Source of the DNA: Candidatus Parvarchaeota archaeon UBA446 | GTDB taxonomy: Archaea; Nanobdellota; Nanobdellia; Parvarchaeales; Parvarchaeaceae | Direction: 5' to 3' | Assembly: GCA_002503215.1 (NCBI GenBank) | Contig: DARG01000020.1 | Coordinates: 14,309 to 78,308 of the forward strand | Length of the DNA: 64,000 nt | In this document: positions 11,701-19,015 of the stretch, one piece after another | Layout of the letters: each line of letters starts with the position of its first letter | How positions within the stretch are numbered: position 1 is the stretch's first letter | The notes under the pieces: generated by a model | The model's input: the letters and a program-made list of their open reading frames with translations, nothing else | Database searches by the model: none | Told to the model about the DNA's origin: nothing | Program-made: the position numbers and the translations under genes

Positions 11701-11747
11701 AAAACCGCTTCTGTTTTCATCTCTTTCTTTTGTTTCTTTACTTCCAT
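2712..11747 (-). CDS. Giant exported surface protein (3011 aa) with C-terminal ESGLPSG-type repeats
   Basis: An uninterrupted 9-kb reading frame. The N-terminus is a basic patch (residues 2-11), then one hydrophobic helix (about 12-33), a signal anchor. About 2450 residues of Asn/Ser/Tyr/Thr-rich, Cys-containing, sequon-rich sequence follow with no domain I can name. The last 500 or so residues hold six tandem repeats of 70-90 residues built around 'TFKESGLPSGYxWxVTYNG' and 'WSCTT', degrading toward the C-terminus. The repeat style is known from Thermoplasmata surface proteins. It begins one base after the 1136-aa gene and belongs to the same operon. The function is probably cell surface, adhesin or filament; no catalytic motif was seen. 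Confidence 0.85.
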   Translation of the reverse strand: MEVKKQKKEMKTEAVLLVVIFILSFLIADKILLIHTISENSSYTYIGQNSTSADFSSINTSSPFIRSAGISSTSSLITTNEYVNSTSNSKYNSNIFYNEKFYPGNVSYSSSSYSCTAISEITAPHLCLSLFTLFSCGGGPETANFNNVVGYIGYPQEDFKFPGADYSNYSNLYSATSNSSSQNIYQLQSNGFKYQNFINWSSKSIHAYSSIYSKSGQQYLYAVNHSFTGNKSISGSIPESTLIIPAISCGSTFINNYITYPGFVGNIYNISTLSGFTPSVYLSSKDENSFGAYYSLGYLLSLGNLPWSGSFDSLLAYQVQSINPAFNYTMPTEDYAQFPKGNKGAMQYINVTGEFLTPLTMDYFVGGNSSKVSIYVSNTAISSIAAVSTSSEVCSRVGPHGACIGYTQAVSTADSADTFTDPDLEAVYYPNYDNGVYESFRTDGIFPICAWNSSSNNILTSCTLENHSTVNNITYQRLWLSNNIKNNELYNATFSPGYSSSSEQNNFTLTALDSFCFYGESFNTADGVYTSPSYSRIIPPTTAENYTSAIGECNAFFNNTNCFSPSSSQSLNFEDGIFARGIACTSSGIHANNVTDAWISSVFVANNAGDYCGSFQGQKNPSDPLANSTMFFNNITTNCPEFNSNTSSVNLVITVKNVGNAIINNPYLIALYGNNNLSNIFYNSQNSISQTYSLYEDFLSQMKTTTGVIEVNYNNNFDTNMYVFDSGHPLNPIPLESLFSSGDGYINGPFNNSLLGMFIYKPINGLSNNVIRTSNIVLSQSSSGSSQVPAIQPNGTATFTIQVPMALFEALVSGKYNLSVFFGNTFNTTWNNQSFPSNSLLNGVTSVNPLVSSSNTNASQTHNNEIFSSTSGSPSPIWQYIVSYNFNMSKSPMKGVGIYSDNLSLSISPTNSTSNALNVTVNPSVSVFNGSGTYQLNLNQLKGSSISCFVSPDNVQDFGVFWSKQIVSPSNLNYALSNSIYSGEQKQASQVLINGWTGIIFMPYSDQVALNYNNLPVYSPSLTSFQLETPTLNTTANEFLYNVFDYVGKGSESSIFSNFSSLYNTLNSTVSGVQATIPKSSLLFNLVANSIVSDPSILRIVAQDVFENSSGFTNKSFSFSVVRSGITQCSIKNVTNINSTYSYAYSGCLADAVVNNSYLNISSNKGPFIVNIYNNSNLNISNESADDTVLMGANETLSKSRNGLFYITIPVNTSISNGVTLSFSPVPLTKQLYNSDLYLYNLNGTPFNCNIINNYNNTGDLGVSKKGTGLYYLPNGTIMCNLTSDFTYIRAVFINNSNNVYLGSGDIQSGLAISNISTSVPGALNISINGIPVNAQNANIDSGLSNNACTTTSSENIYNGILRYNKGCTNLSYSLITFDYNENGTDLLESAVISPKNYNKTSPSLMYSSPSVATTSPIGEYNISVANTGAVKVPIQFDLSNNFGGCNNMILTSQSPYPYAEIPYQLVSTSSNYCNYVFIGSSGNTYSALEISSPSIIYPNNWLSYNSSQYNVQFSYSNLSGDLVSNCQSGFGPCIDSFSSSGNTLGNLLFNNVSTSSATISQTLQGPIEDCFTVQYSSSQTVNIPENGFGSVNYENNKIYQTITPSQSINSEYCFYRGSKVITDNIQASGSPITFKVQNQMISNFSYVKDSNGSVFYVPPSIDVGYSGYNSVTVSKSVPVYYNITGVNLLQSCLNYTLIGGNASTLSTSQVKGSNITSSNIETPEKLYCIDGSMPSFTPQLSLSALNNSNRSKGKSLGLGFAYQPGNYTNGVGTIYDSCIKPTSLITLNDPEFYINGTKSTYDGSSSENNLISNSANSSGLEMLYSPSGSVFIDSCAPNETVLSYSACTEPVNTVPENGSYNSLEALPSNGDLYGGGCFIGDLKGTNYACAPTDGALNYHVSSKSDKSSKVSVSTIVLNQTNAPTTAFSVSFDCSVSASNSTKLLSTSCNYPNNANSGICSASVSYKQVNSTAYNITAECSLVSTSTFKITTVSQNKISNLNINSSQSEKTGLVNPSLFECGNETNTINSNVINGWNWKPYSTAGTVNPVTTTNPAGIAEVGGCEAGRDSFSVENPNITLKTDASTKTFQYTYSCSSGYSGTIVSCSGKTSLPSSIFNNPTSNSCYSKNITLINNSLDKVTVNGNNNGGTAIACNPFSKSGYLSPTVQDNCIAYHSPAKASTNSNYALQYSNSSNYGVGMGVLGGSYKLNISIPNSKQQNSVKDAYFTSLSESQIEGANNIFTNLLPSSFLESNLPSKALSISAAYSFDMLNILMLQNPSFGVSGIPGFVNGSILDYALSIFTGGTSGNCAPPYNESGDAIFTLGEGELCSGKTLPSSYKEGVFLSLGTLNEGLHSIQFYSVGNSTNEAQPSVTVFDSVGNAADLNTACSNGDQKVFTSTYKGGKWSFNITSDQQCDTVNNKLYGYIVNCLYQTPGNQTYTIASQYYLAYNLPTVWNISYSLLVAPKSYQVVPTPVYQINASTGSVLTLQQPNKTTFIERGLPNGYKWNMEFNGINLSSKTDVIYFYSTGSHSFKVSTLYNYSTYPDCYTKYTPSPNSGKEITGTTTYIQFLASTTCYTYFKESGLPSGQNWWVNYNGVNESASSSSNIEFTSTTNVAYIQRYSYNIGSIKTKAAACTDTYVPDPSSGDLIEGENQSVVYSLESDTCITTFKESGLPSGYNWEVTYNGTSKTSSLSTIEFNTGPGSLSYSISAPSNSSNGCTETYPISPSSSGSLPAGESLTVTFSPSSSCITTFKESGLPSGYTWSVTYAGQSGSARTGSPISITSKAGSFTASASISGLSCSASAKVDTGGSYTFSSWSCTTTFYQSGGSNLNWEVSYDGKTNYGSTTSPISITTNSGSYTATASIPGYDCSTNSISSTTGIAGGSYTFNPWSCTTNFYIWTQSPEPSGNNNENENVIYNGISKTKNWAPSKRVTLPNGQSGLKLTYTGLSNPGISLSWSVNSPIDGGDGSCDYGAMYDVWTADSPSGSISPGQNVYVYYTLSCNWDRL
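2950..4262 (-). repeat. Six tandem ESGLPSG/W-x-C-T-T repeats at the C-terminus of the 3011-aa protein
   Basis: On the minus strand the cores are 'FIERGLPNG' (about 4250), 'FKESGLPSG' (about 4010, 3735 and 3483), 'FYQSGGSNL' (about 3270) and a degenerate 'FYIWTQSPEPSG' (about 3050), 210-275 bases apart. Each core is followed by W-x-V-x-Y-x-G and usually preceded by a Cys two residues before the Phe. Two adjacent copies share 23 identical bases (3472-3494 and 3724-3746), so duplication is recent enough to show in the DNA. Confidence 0.85.
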
Positions 11748-11748
11748 A

Positions 11749-14700
11749 TTAAGGCCATTTTGTAAAGGTTTGTTTTCCTATTATAGTAAGATCTGGGTAA
11801 AGGGTACTGAAATCATTATATAGATTATTTACATTAAAACTTGGAGGGTATGCTGAGTAAGTTCCATTTAGCAGCGTCAACTCGAAAGGATTCTTGTTTA
11901 TGCATGCAAATTCACCATAATATGAACTAAGCGTGGCATTGTATATATATGGAGGTATGGGTTCCTCATTTGTAAGATTAAGCCCCCCTACAGAGTAAAA
12001 AGCATTTAAATTGTGCTGATTGTTATTTGGATATAAAAAATTAAACGATTCTCCAGTTTGATTTATAGAGTAAAAGAATGGGAAAACGTTAGTTCCATTA
12101 TTATATGAACTACTACCATTTGCGCCTACTCCATAAACTACATAAAGTTCACTTGGTACTTCTGCCGAAGTGTTTATCCAAATAATTCCTCCATTGTTTA
12201 ATGCTGTTTGATTCCACCAGTAAAACTGTTTAATGTTATTATTTTGATAAACTCCGAATATCTTTATGTATCCAGGTAATAAGTAGCCTATATTGAAATT
12301 AGTATTTATATTAAGTTTAAGCTGGTAAGAATTTGTTAAGTTAATAGGATTAAGTATAAACTCATTAAAATAAGTATTATTGTCGGTTCTCAGTCCAAAT
12401 GAGGAATTTAAAGCTGAATTCAGCTGTGAAGCTGAAACATATGGCAATTGATTTAGTATCGGAGTATAAGAAGATATATAATTGCTTACAAAAGCATAGC
12501 TTATAAGATCCGAGGAAGGTTCTGAAGTAGTGGCCAGCCCTAATAAATTTATATTGTTTGTTATTTCACTAGTATTTGAAAAGAATGAGCTTTCGAATTT
12601 TGAATTTAGATAAGAAGATAAATTACATCCAAGAGATGTACAAGCCCTATCTAAGCTTATTTGATTTGATGCACTTGGAGAAATAAAACTGTTTGAACCT
12701 CCTAATAAATCAACAGAATCCGTATCGACTGAATAATTGTATATTCCTATTGGATCATTTAAGGAATTAAATGAAGCGGATATTATATTCCCATTAAGAT
12801 TATTTTTACCTGAGAAAAATGCATCAATACCTGCATATGGGCCAGTGGCATTTACTCCTACAGTAAAACTAAAATTTTCCGGAAGATTTATAGTTCCATT
12901 ATAAAGTGCAAACGTTTTGTTGTAAAATGACATTTTTGATGAATCCGCCCCTCCCCCATAAACGGAAACTAATTTATAATTATTGTTATTAGGAGAAGAC
13001 GTGAAATTTTCATTATCTAAAACAAAGTAACTAGGACAAATATTGCTCTCGGTAAGCCAGTTCTTATAAGAAAAACTAGATACTTTATAATATGGACAAA
13101 AATACTGACCATTTGCCTCACTCCTGCAATATTCTCCAGCTGGTGCAGAACTGCTTGAATTAAGATAACTCGCTACCTTTGAATTGGTAGTTTCCAAGCT
13201 TGCTATACACGTATTATTTAGAAAAGATTGTGCTATAACAGGTGCGCAATTTATATATGTTATATTATTAGTGACGAGAGCCTGCGTAAATCCAGAGTAA
13301 CCAGTACTATATGGAGATTTTTGTATACCACATGCTTCTGTTGGTTTGAGATTAAGCGAGTTCTGATAACCAAATTCTAAAGATATAGGTATTCCAAGCA
13401 CTTCCTCAGAATAATTTCCTTTAACTGGAGAACTATTTACGGAATAGGTGTAATTTGATGTTACACTATAATTGCTTGCATTTGTACATGAAGATATCTC
13501 ATTGGCGTTTACTGACAGATTTAACACATTTATGTTAAAATTTGTACCAGAAAGAAATGTCAGTTCTTGCGGCATCTGCTGCTGAAGAAGAGAAATTATA
13601 TCTTGAGAGAGTGTTGATGAAAGAAGATTCCTGCAGTATGATAAATCCGAAGCGTTTTGTGCACAGTTGTATATATATGTTCCATAATAGGGTTCTTTCA
13701 CTCTGGCCAATTTATTTAAAAGATAAGTTGTTCCCTGCGGGGAACCTAGCTGAAGTATAAGTGCCGAATACCAATCATATTTTGGCTTTCCATTAACAGA
13801 AACTGTCTTCAGATTGACTGCATTTATAGCATTTGATATATAATTGTCTATTTCATATTGTGCAAAACCTTCAATATTTTCATTTCCTATTGGAAAACTC
13901 TCATTTACAAACGCTTCGCCAGCTTTAAGTAGCTCGCTAAGATAATTCTTACCGGTTATGGAATCTGATAAGGTCATACAATTTTGTAGATTATACTGAC
14001 CCTCATTATAATTTACGCAAACAGTAGGGGAGTATAAAGGAAAAACAGAATATGATATATAAAGATTTTGATTACTTGGAAAAAGAAGATTTTCATTGCC
14101 TGCATTCTGTATGCTGTTTAATATATATTTATAATAAATAAACTGGGGCTGTATATCAAACATTACATAATTTGCCGGTTTTATGGAGAATATACCGCTA
14201 ACATTTGAACTTATAGAAAAACTGTAGTTTGTGCCTTCATATACTGCATACGAATTATTTATCAATGTAGTATTCTTTATACCGTTAGCATTATTATATG
14301 CCCAGATACTTTTTAAAGTGTAAAAATTCTTATTAGCCATGGGTGTAAGAGTAAAGCTGGTTACACCATTTACTGTATTTGAATATATTATAGCTGTATT
14401 TCCATTAGGAAAAGTAATCAAGGCATACTGACTTGAAGGTGAAAGGCCAGAATCTTTAAAAAATGCATTCGTAACAGTGGATAAATCTATTACGCCCGAC
14501 AAAGTATCCGAAGGGGGTAGAGAAGTAAACTCCAAACCTGACATATTAAAATTTACACCTATGGGCGCATTTGTCAATGTATAATTACATGAATTCTTAT
14601 ATTGCTGACACACCGAAAACTCATTTGATGAAGAATTATAAAAAAACGTATAATTGTGAGTTAAAAACGGAGCTGAAAAATTCCCCGAAAAAAGCGTATT

Positions 14701-15159
14701 TTTCTTATTCGACAAATTTAGTATTAGATTTGATTTTATACTTATGTTAGAAGAATTCACTATAGCAAATGAATTCTGATTTAATAAATGTTCTAACCCA
14801 TACTCTATAATATCATTATTCGGCAAACATACCTGACCTGCGAGATTTCGCCAGTAATACACCTCGGGAACCGGTACAAATGGAAGAGATTGAGAAGTGT
14901 TTATATAACCACAGTCCACGGAACTCGGCTGCAGAGTTAATCCGTCAAAAAGTTGAGCCTTTTGGAAATTATAATCTGCTTCCTGTATTAAATAATCCTT
15001 AAGAGACAATGTCTGGGAGATACTGTTCTGCGCACTTATTTCTATAGTTGAACTTAACCCTACATTACTTATGTAAGCAAATGCATTAAGTAATATATAT
15101 ATTGTCGCTGCTACCATACCTAAAACAACGATCATATTGGCCTGTCCCTTTCTGTCCAT
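11749..15159 (-). CDS. Large exported protein (1136 aa) with pilin-like N-terminus
   Basis: The protein starts 'MDRKGQANMIVV' followed by a hydrophobic helix to about residue 30. The R-K-G-Q charged end before the helix resembles class III (type IV pilin-like) archaeal signal peptides. The remainder is Asn/Ser/Tyr/Leu-rich with many N-x-S/T sequons and scattered cysteines; no catalytic domain is recognised. Its start overlaps the stop of the preceding 194-aa gene by one base (TGATG), and it ends one base before the 3011-aa gene, so translation is probably coupled. It is likely a subunit of a surface structure with its operon partners; this is inferred from signals and context only. Confidence 0.85.
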   Translation of the reverse strand: MDRKGQANMIVVLGMVAATIYILLNAFAYISNVGLSSTIEISAQNSISQTLSLKDYLIQEADYNFQKAQLFDGLTLQPSSVDCGYINTSQSLPFVPVPEVYYWRNLAGQVCLPNNDIIEYGLEHLLNQNSFAIVNSSNISIKSNLILNLSNKKNTLFSGNFSAPFLTHNYTFFYNSSSNEFSVCQQYKNSCNYTLTNAPIGVNFNMSGLEFTSLPPSDTLSGVIDLSTVTNAFFKDSGLSPSSQYALITFPNGNTAIIYSNTVNGVTSFTLTPMANKNFYTLKSIWAYNNANGIKNTTLINNSYAVYEGTNYSFSISSNVSGIFSIKPANYVMFDIQPQFIYYKYILNSIQNAGNENLLFPSNQNLYISYSVFPLYSPTVCVNYNEGQYNLQNCMTLSDSITGKNYLSELLKAGEAFVNESFPIGNENIEGFAQYEIDNYISNAINAVNLKTVSVNGKPKYDWYSALILQLGSPQGTTYLLNKLARVKEPYYGTYIYNCAQNASDLSYCRNLLSSTLSQDIISLLQQQMPQELTFLSGTNFNINVLNLSVNANEISSCTNASNYSVTSNYTYSVNSSPVKGNYSEEVLGIPISLEFGYQNSLNLKPTEACGIQKSPYSTGYSGFTQALVTNNITYINCAPVIAQSFLNNTCIASLETTNSKVASYLNSSSSAPAGEYCRSEANGQYFCPYYKVSSFSYKNWLTESNICPSYFVLDNENFTSSPNNNNYKLVSVYGGGADSSKMSFYNKTFALYNGTINLPENFSFTVGVNATGPYAGIDAFFSGKNNLNGNIISASFNSLNDPIGIYNYSVDTDSVDLLGGSNSFISPSASNQISLDRACTSLGCNLSSYLNSKFESSFFSNTSEITNNINLLGLATTSEPSSDLISYAFVSNYISSYTPILNQLPYVSASQLNSALNSSFGLRTDNNTYFNEFILNPINLTNSYQLKLNINTNFNIGYLLPGYIKIFGVYQNNNIKQFYWWNQTALNNGGIIWINTSAEVPSELYVVYGVGANGSSSYNNGTNVFPFFYSINQTGESFNFLYPNNNQHNLNAFYSVGGLNLTNEEPIPPYIYNATLSSYYGEFACINKNPFELTLLNGTYSAYPPSFNVNNLYNDFSTLYPDLTIIGKQTFTKWP

Positions 15160-15743
15160 CAGTTCATCACTCCGTAAATAGTATATGGGCTTGAAGGATT
15201 TGCAGGATTATAAACTTTAAGACTGCATTCCTCAGTTCCTGTAACACCTGCAGGTATACTGTTTAAGAAAACTCTAATGCCCAATGCATTCAAAGTAGCC
15301 GCTTCTTGACCAGTTAAGACTCCAAAGTCACTTAAAGAAAAGCCGGAAAAGTAACCTATAAAATCTGAATATAGAGATGATGAATTATACAAATAATTTT
15401 GGGAGTAACTGTAAGTTGAACTACATGAACCGCTGCAATTAGCCGACAAACTTTGCTGTTTATTGGACTCAGCCAAAGCATATTGTGCTGGGTTAGATAA
15501 AGCTATTTGAGAAAGTGCGTAAGAGGTATGAACATAATAAGTACTATATATAGAATCTAAAGCAAAATTACAAGATAATGCAGTAGGTTGCTGATTAACG
15601 GCTGTAAGCAAATTTGCCGTTGCACTGTGTAACAAGGCCGAAGCCAACACTGCAAGCACAACTGCAGCTAAAGGAGCAAGTGCAAGGTCAAGCATTGTAA
15701 GCTGGCCTCTCCTCCCAAATCTAGCTATACGGTGGAATTCCAT
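15159..15743 (-). CDS. Pilin-like exported protein (194 aa)
   Basis: The N-terminus is positively charged and reads 'RFGRRGQLTMLDLALAPLAA', followed by a hydrophobic helix to about residue 42. This is the general plan of a minor pilin with cleavage expected near Gly-Gln. The mature part is small, rich in Ser, Tyr, Ala and Asn, with paired cysteines ('CSGSC'). The start lies inside the 3' end of the 268-aa gene (23-base overlap), and the stop overlaps the 1136-aa start by one base. No named family is recognised. The size and signal suggest a structural or priming pilin of the system; processing by a prepilin peptidase is not shown, and no such gene lies in this window. Confidence 0.8.
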   Translation of the reverse strand: MEFHRIARFGRRGQLTMLDLALAPLAAVVLAVLASALLHSATANLLTAVNQQPTALSCNFALDSIYSTYYVHTSYALSQIALSNPAQYALAESNKQQSLSANCSGSCSSTYSYSQNYLYNSSSLYSDFIGYFSGFSLSDFGVLTGQEAATLNALGIRVFLNSIPAGVTGTEECSLKVYNPANPSSPYTIYGVMN

Positions 15744-16527
15744 AAGTTATATCGACTGTAAGTACGCCACTATTTTGAAAAGTTGGTTGATTGTTAGCAT
15801 TTGTAAACTGTATAATTACAGGAAATGATTCGGTATAGGTACTTTCGGAATAAAATATATTTGCAAGTGCATACTGTGGTGCTATCTCAGTCGTTGATTG
15901 TTGTCCTACTGCTAAGATTAAATTAAATTGAACTGCTCCACCTGTAGCTATCATTATGGGAAGACTTACTGCTAGACTAGCTGCCATAGCAGCATACTGC
16001 GCATCCTTTGCAAAACTCTGTATTTTTGCCTCGGTTTGCTGGAAACTGGCACCGAAATTAAACTGATTATAATTTGATAGAGATAATGAGCCCGTAGCAC
16101 CAAATTCAGTTGGATCTTGTGTATCAGTTAGTGTCAAAGACACACCTGTTGCAGCCGCTAAATCCGACTGAAGTGCCGGCAAATCAGTGGCGCCTCCAAA
16201 ATATATATATTGCATACAAGACAAGAAATCGTTCTCTAAAAATTTATTTAAATTTATAACTCCTGGTTCGGTATAAGAAGATGAATATAATGGCCCACCA
16301 GATGCATCCAAAGTTGAATTATAGTAAGTTATTGTATTAGTATAAGCAAAACAATTTGGAGATGTTATTAGTCTTGTTCCTATCCCTGTAGCTACTGCTT
16401 CCGAATTCGCAAATACGCTAGTGCTATTTATTTGGGAAACACTGAATGATAATACAACAAGAAGAAGCGCAAATGCTACTATGAGTATACCTGCATTCAA
16501 AAAAGCCATCATCTCCATCAATGCCAT
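15721..16527 (-). CDS. Exported/membrane protein (268 aa) of the surface operon
   Basis: A long N-terminal hydrophobic helix (about residues 8-31) with almost no preceding charge is followed by an extracytoplasmic-looking domain. A second apolar segment at about 180-210 ('MAASLAVSLPIMIATGGA') may be a membrane or hairpin segment. Composition matches its neighbours (Ser, Thr, Asn, Gln, Tyr). It starts nine bases after the 808-aa gene and overlaps the 194-aa gene by 23 bases, showing tight operon packing. It ends in TAG. No family is recognised. Confidence 0.8.
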   Translation of the reverse strand: MALMEMMAFLNAGILIVAFALLLVVLSFSVSQINSTSVFANSEAVATGIGTRLITSPNCFAYTNTITYYNSTLDASGGPLYSSSYTEPGVINLNKFLENDFLSCMQYIYFGGATDLPALQSDLAAATGVSLTLTDTQDPTEFGATGSLSLSNYNQFNFGASFQQTEAKIQSFAKDAQYAAMAASLAVSLPIMIATGGAVQFNLILAVGQQSTTEIAPQYALANIFYSESTYTESFPVIIQFTNANNQPTFQNSGVLTVDITYGIPPYS

Positions 16528-16536
16528 ATTTTTTAT

Positions 16537-18963
16537 TCAACCTGAAATGTATGTACCTCCTAATGAATTTGGATTATTAGGATATACCCCAAAAACCAAA
16601 TTATTGTATACTTTGTTTATATCATAGTATATAACACCATTTCGAGTTGTCTTTGTAAGCTGTAAGGTAACGTTTGCATAATCTGTTTCGTAATAGGATA
16701 AATTAGTATTATATGAAGAAATAGCATTTAATGGTGATATTAAAAGCGCTGTCAAAGAGGTACCTACAGATGTGTGAAGCAAATTAGGGAGTTTCTTTCC
16801 AAATAGAGAGGCAACAAATGATGCTACTGGGAAAGTTATACCTATTTCATTTTTTAATTTCATTTTACCTCCTGATATAAAATTACCAGCCGATAAAAAA
16901 CTGCTTGAGGATCCACTACCAGCTGTAATAACATTGGGAAAATCCGTAAGTGGCACTGAAAAGCCAACAAGCGAATTATTGTTTATATAAAAATCATTAC
17001 TAGAGATCATATTGTTGTTTAATTCTTTCATCTCTGAATTTGTTATTCCAAAGTTTACATCTCCGCTAGTTAAATTTGTAAGATTCACACATGATATTGG
17101 CGAACCGAACTCGGTTATATTGGATGTTGATGAAACTTGACTAGTTGAAATTACGGGAGAACCAAATGAGTCTATAAGCATATTGTATACACACAGATCT
17201 ACACTATTTCCTCTATTTGATATGGCGAGAGCATCTCCAGGTGGCAGTAAAATAGTCATATTACTTTCCAAAGACTTAGAGTTAAGTACACTGTTTATAT
17301 TTTTTTGAAGAGTGTTTGGGAAAAGTGGGTTATTTTCTGAACAAAGAGTATTATATAGTCCTTGAGATACTGAAAATGAAATTGAACCGTTTCCACTTGG
17401 TTGTATTATAGTATTTAGATTCTGACCGGGTATTGAGGCAGTTTCTGCAAGCTCACACATATCATTCATGTCAGTTATTATAGGATCCGTTACCTGCGTT
17501 GGTCTACCACTTGATTGTCCATTAAGGTAAACTTCCCCTCCATAACCAACAAAATATGTACCTAGTGGTAAAACTGCATTTACTTTATTGTATGCATCAA
17601 TAAGAGTAGTTATTGCCCCAAACTCGGACACTGCAGAAGAGAAAGCTTTTCCAGCCGAATTATAATTAGCTGGATTAAGAGGTTGAGATGGTACGCTAAG
17701 GCAACTTGCAGTCCTTGCATAGACTAAAAATGCATTTTGTGCTAGGAAGAAAGGAAGAGTAAGTAAAGGATCTTGCCCACTTGGAGAAAGCGAAACTAAT
17801 CCAATAAGAGAATTAGGCGAACTTAGATTCCCTGGAACTTCTACCCCTCCTTTTGGAGTAGAATAAGAATTCGAGGGAGTTGCTGAAGCGGCTGCTGAAA
17901 GTTCTGATAAAACATTTTGATTTACTGCAGCTTGTTTAGATGCAAAAAGTATTAATGCATCTTTTCCTAAACCTGCAGGGAGGGAATTAAGTGTCTGAGC
18001 GCTTGAAAGTGTCTGAGAATACTGTTGCAACACTAAATTTGCTGCGGCGTACTTGAAAGGAAGTGGCTCTTGATTAAGATATGCCGCTGCAATCTGCTGG
18101 CTTATAGATACGGAAGGACCGGTTAAAGCCCCAACTTGAATACCATCCGCGTAAACTCCTTTTGTAATATAGGTGTTAATATTTCTGCCGCTTGCGCCGA
18201 ACCATAACTCTACTACCGGAACGACTAACAAAGCCGCAGACATAGAAGCTACTGCTACAGGTATAAGAGTACTAAGCTTGGGTAAAGCGTCTTGTATAGT
18301 TGATAGGCTACTTGACAGAAGCGAGTCTTCCGCTAAAGGTTGTATAAAAGGATGAGCGAGGTCATTTTTAATCCTAGATTTTATAGTCTGTTTAATTCTT
18401 GAAACAAGAGAAGGATTATCTCCTTCTTCCTCTCCTACAGAACCGCCGGCTTGTCCGGCCTGTTCTCCTGTTTTTGCTGCATCTTCAAGTGTAGCCTGTT
18501 CTCCTGCAAGTTCATTTGAGATTGCTTGGCTGATTCCTTCTTCGGCATCTACTGCATCGGACGCCGCACTTGTTTCTTCGGAACCTCCCGCACCACCAAA
18601 CCCATAACCGACCATAAAACAAAGAGCCATGCTAAATACATTCTTACCCGAATCAAGAGTAGGGCCGTTTGCATAAGATATATTGTATATTTTAGAACCG
18701 CCGGCACAGGTATACGCAGATATGGCGGGATCCCATGAACACAGCGAATTATTCCCATTTAAAGTGATAGTCATAGAAGAAGGAGCGCTGTATAGGGAGT
18801 TTATTGAGGAACCTATATTATCCGTGAATATCTGTAAAGATCTGGCCCCATTTTGAAAGAAAAGTCCCTGTAGATTTGCAAAATATACTCCTACTAGCAA
18901 AAAAGCTGCAGAAAGTATTATTACCCCTATACCTATAACTATCTGCGCCTTTCTGTCCAGCAT
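16537..18963 (-). CDS. First gene of the surface operon: 808-aa exported protein with pilin-like N-terminus
   Basis: The protein starts 'MLDRKAQIVIGIGVIILS', a charged end plus a hydrophobic helix to about residue 29, much like the 1136-aa protein three genes downstream ('MDRKGQ...'). A second apolar stretch lies near residues 112-130. A Gly/Ala/Glu-rich low-complexity linker covers about 125-190, and a third apolar segment lies near 230-255. The rest is a soluble Ser/Asn/Leu-rich region with sequons. No domain is recognised. A strong TATA element about 25 bases upstream puts the transcript start at or next to the ATG, so the mRNA is probably leaderless. It likely heads a six-gene transcript. 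Confidence 0.8.
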   Translation of the reverse strand: MLDRKAQIVIGIGVIILSAAFLLVGVYFANLQGLFFQNGARSLQIFTDNIGSSINSLYSAPSSMTITLNGNNSLCSWDPAISAYTCAGGSKIYNISYANGPTLDSGKNVFSMALCFMVGYGFGGAGGSEETSAASDAVDAEEGISQAISNELAGEQATLEDAAKTGEQAGQAGGSVGEEEGDNPSLVSRIKQTIKSRIKNDLAHPFIQPLAEDSLLSSSLSTIQDALPKLSTLIPVAVASMSAALLVVPVVELWFGASGRNINTYITKGVYADGIQVGALTGPSVSISQQIAAAYLNQEPLPFKYAAANLVLQQYSQTLSSAQTLNSLPAGLGKDALILFASKQAAVNQNVLSELSAAASATPSNSYSTPKGGVEVPGNLSSPNSLIGLVSLSPSGQDPLLTLPFFLAQNAFLVYARTASCLSVPSQPLNPANYNSAGKAFSSAVSEFGAITTLIDAYNKVNAVLPLGTYFVGYGGEVYLNGQSSGRPTQVTDPIITDMNDMCELAETASIPGQNLNTIIQPSGNGSISFSVSQGLYNTLCSENNPLFPNTLQKNINSVLNSKSLESNMTILLPPGDALAISNRGNSVDLCVYNMLIDSFGSPVISTSQVSSTSNITEFGSPISCVNLTNLTSGDVNFGITNSEMKELNNNMISSNDFYINNNSLVGFSVPLTDFPNVITAGSGSSSSFLSAGNFISGGKMKLKNEIGITFPVASFVASLFGKKLPNLLHTSVGTSLTALLISPLNAISSYNTNLSYYETDYANVTLQLTKTTRNGVIYYDINKVYNNLVFGVYPNNPNSLGGTYISG

Positions 18964-18983
18964 GAGTAAAACTATGCAATTTT

Positions 18984-18992
18984 AATATATAT
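18984..18992 (-). promoter_or_regulatory. TATA box of the six-gene surface operon
   Basis: The minus strand reads AAAGG then ATATATATT, a good archaeal BRE plus TATA box centred about 26 bases before the ATG at 18963. This predicts a leaderless mRNA. No other promoter-like element lies between the six tightly packed genes downstream. Confidence 0.6.
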
Positions 18993-19015
18993 CCTTTAAA
19001 ATAAAATTGACTTAA

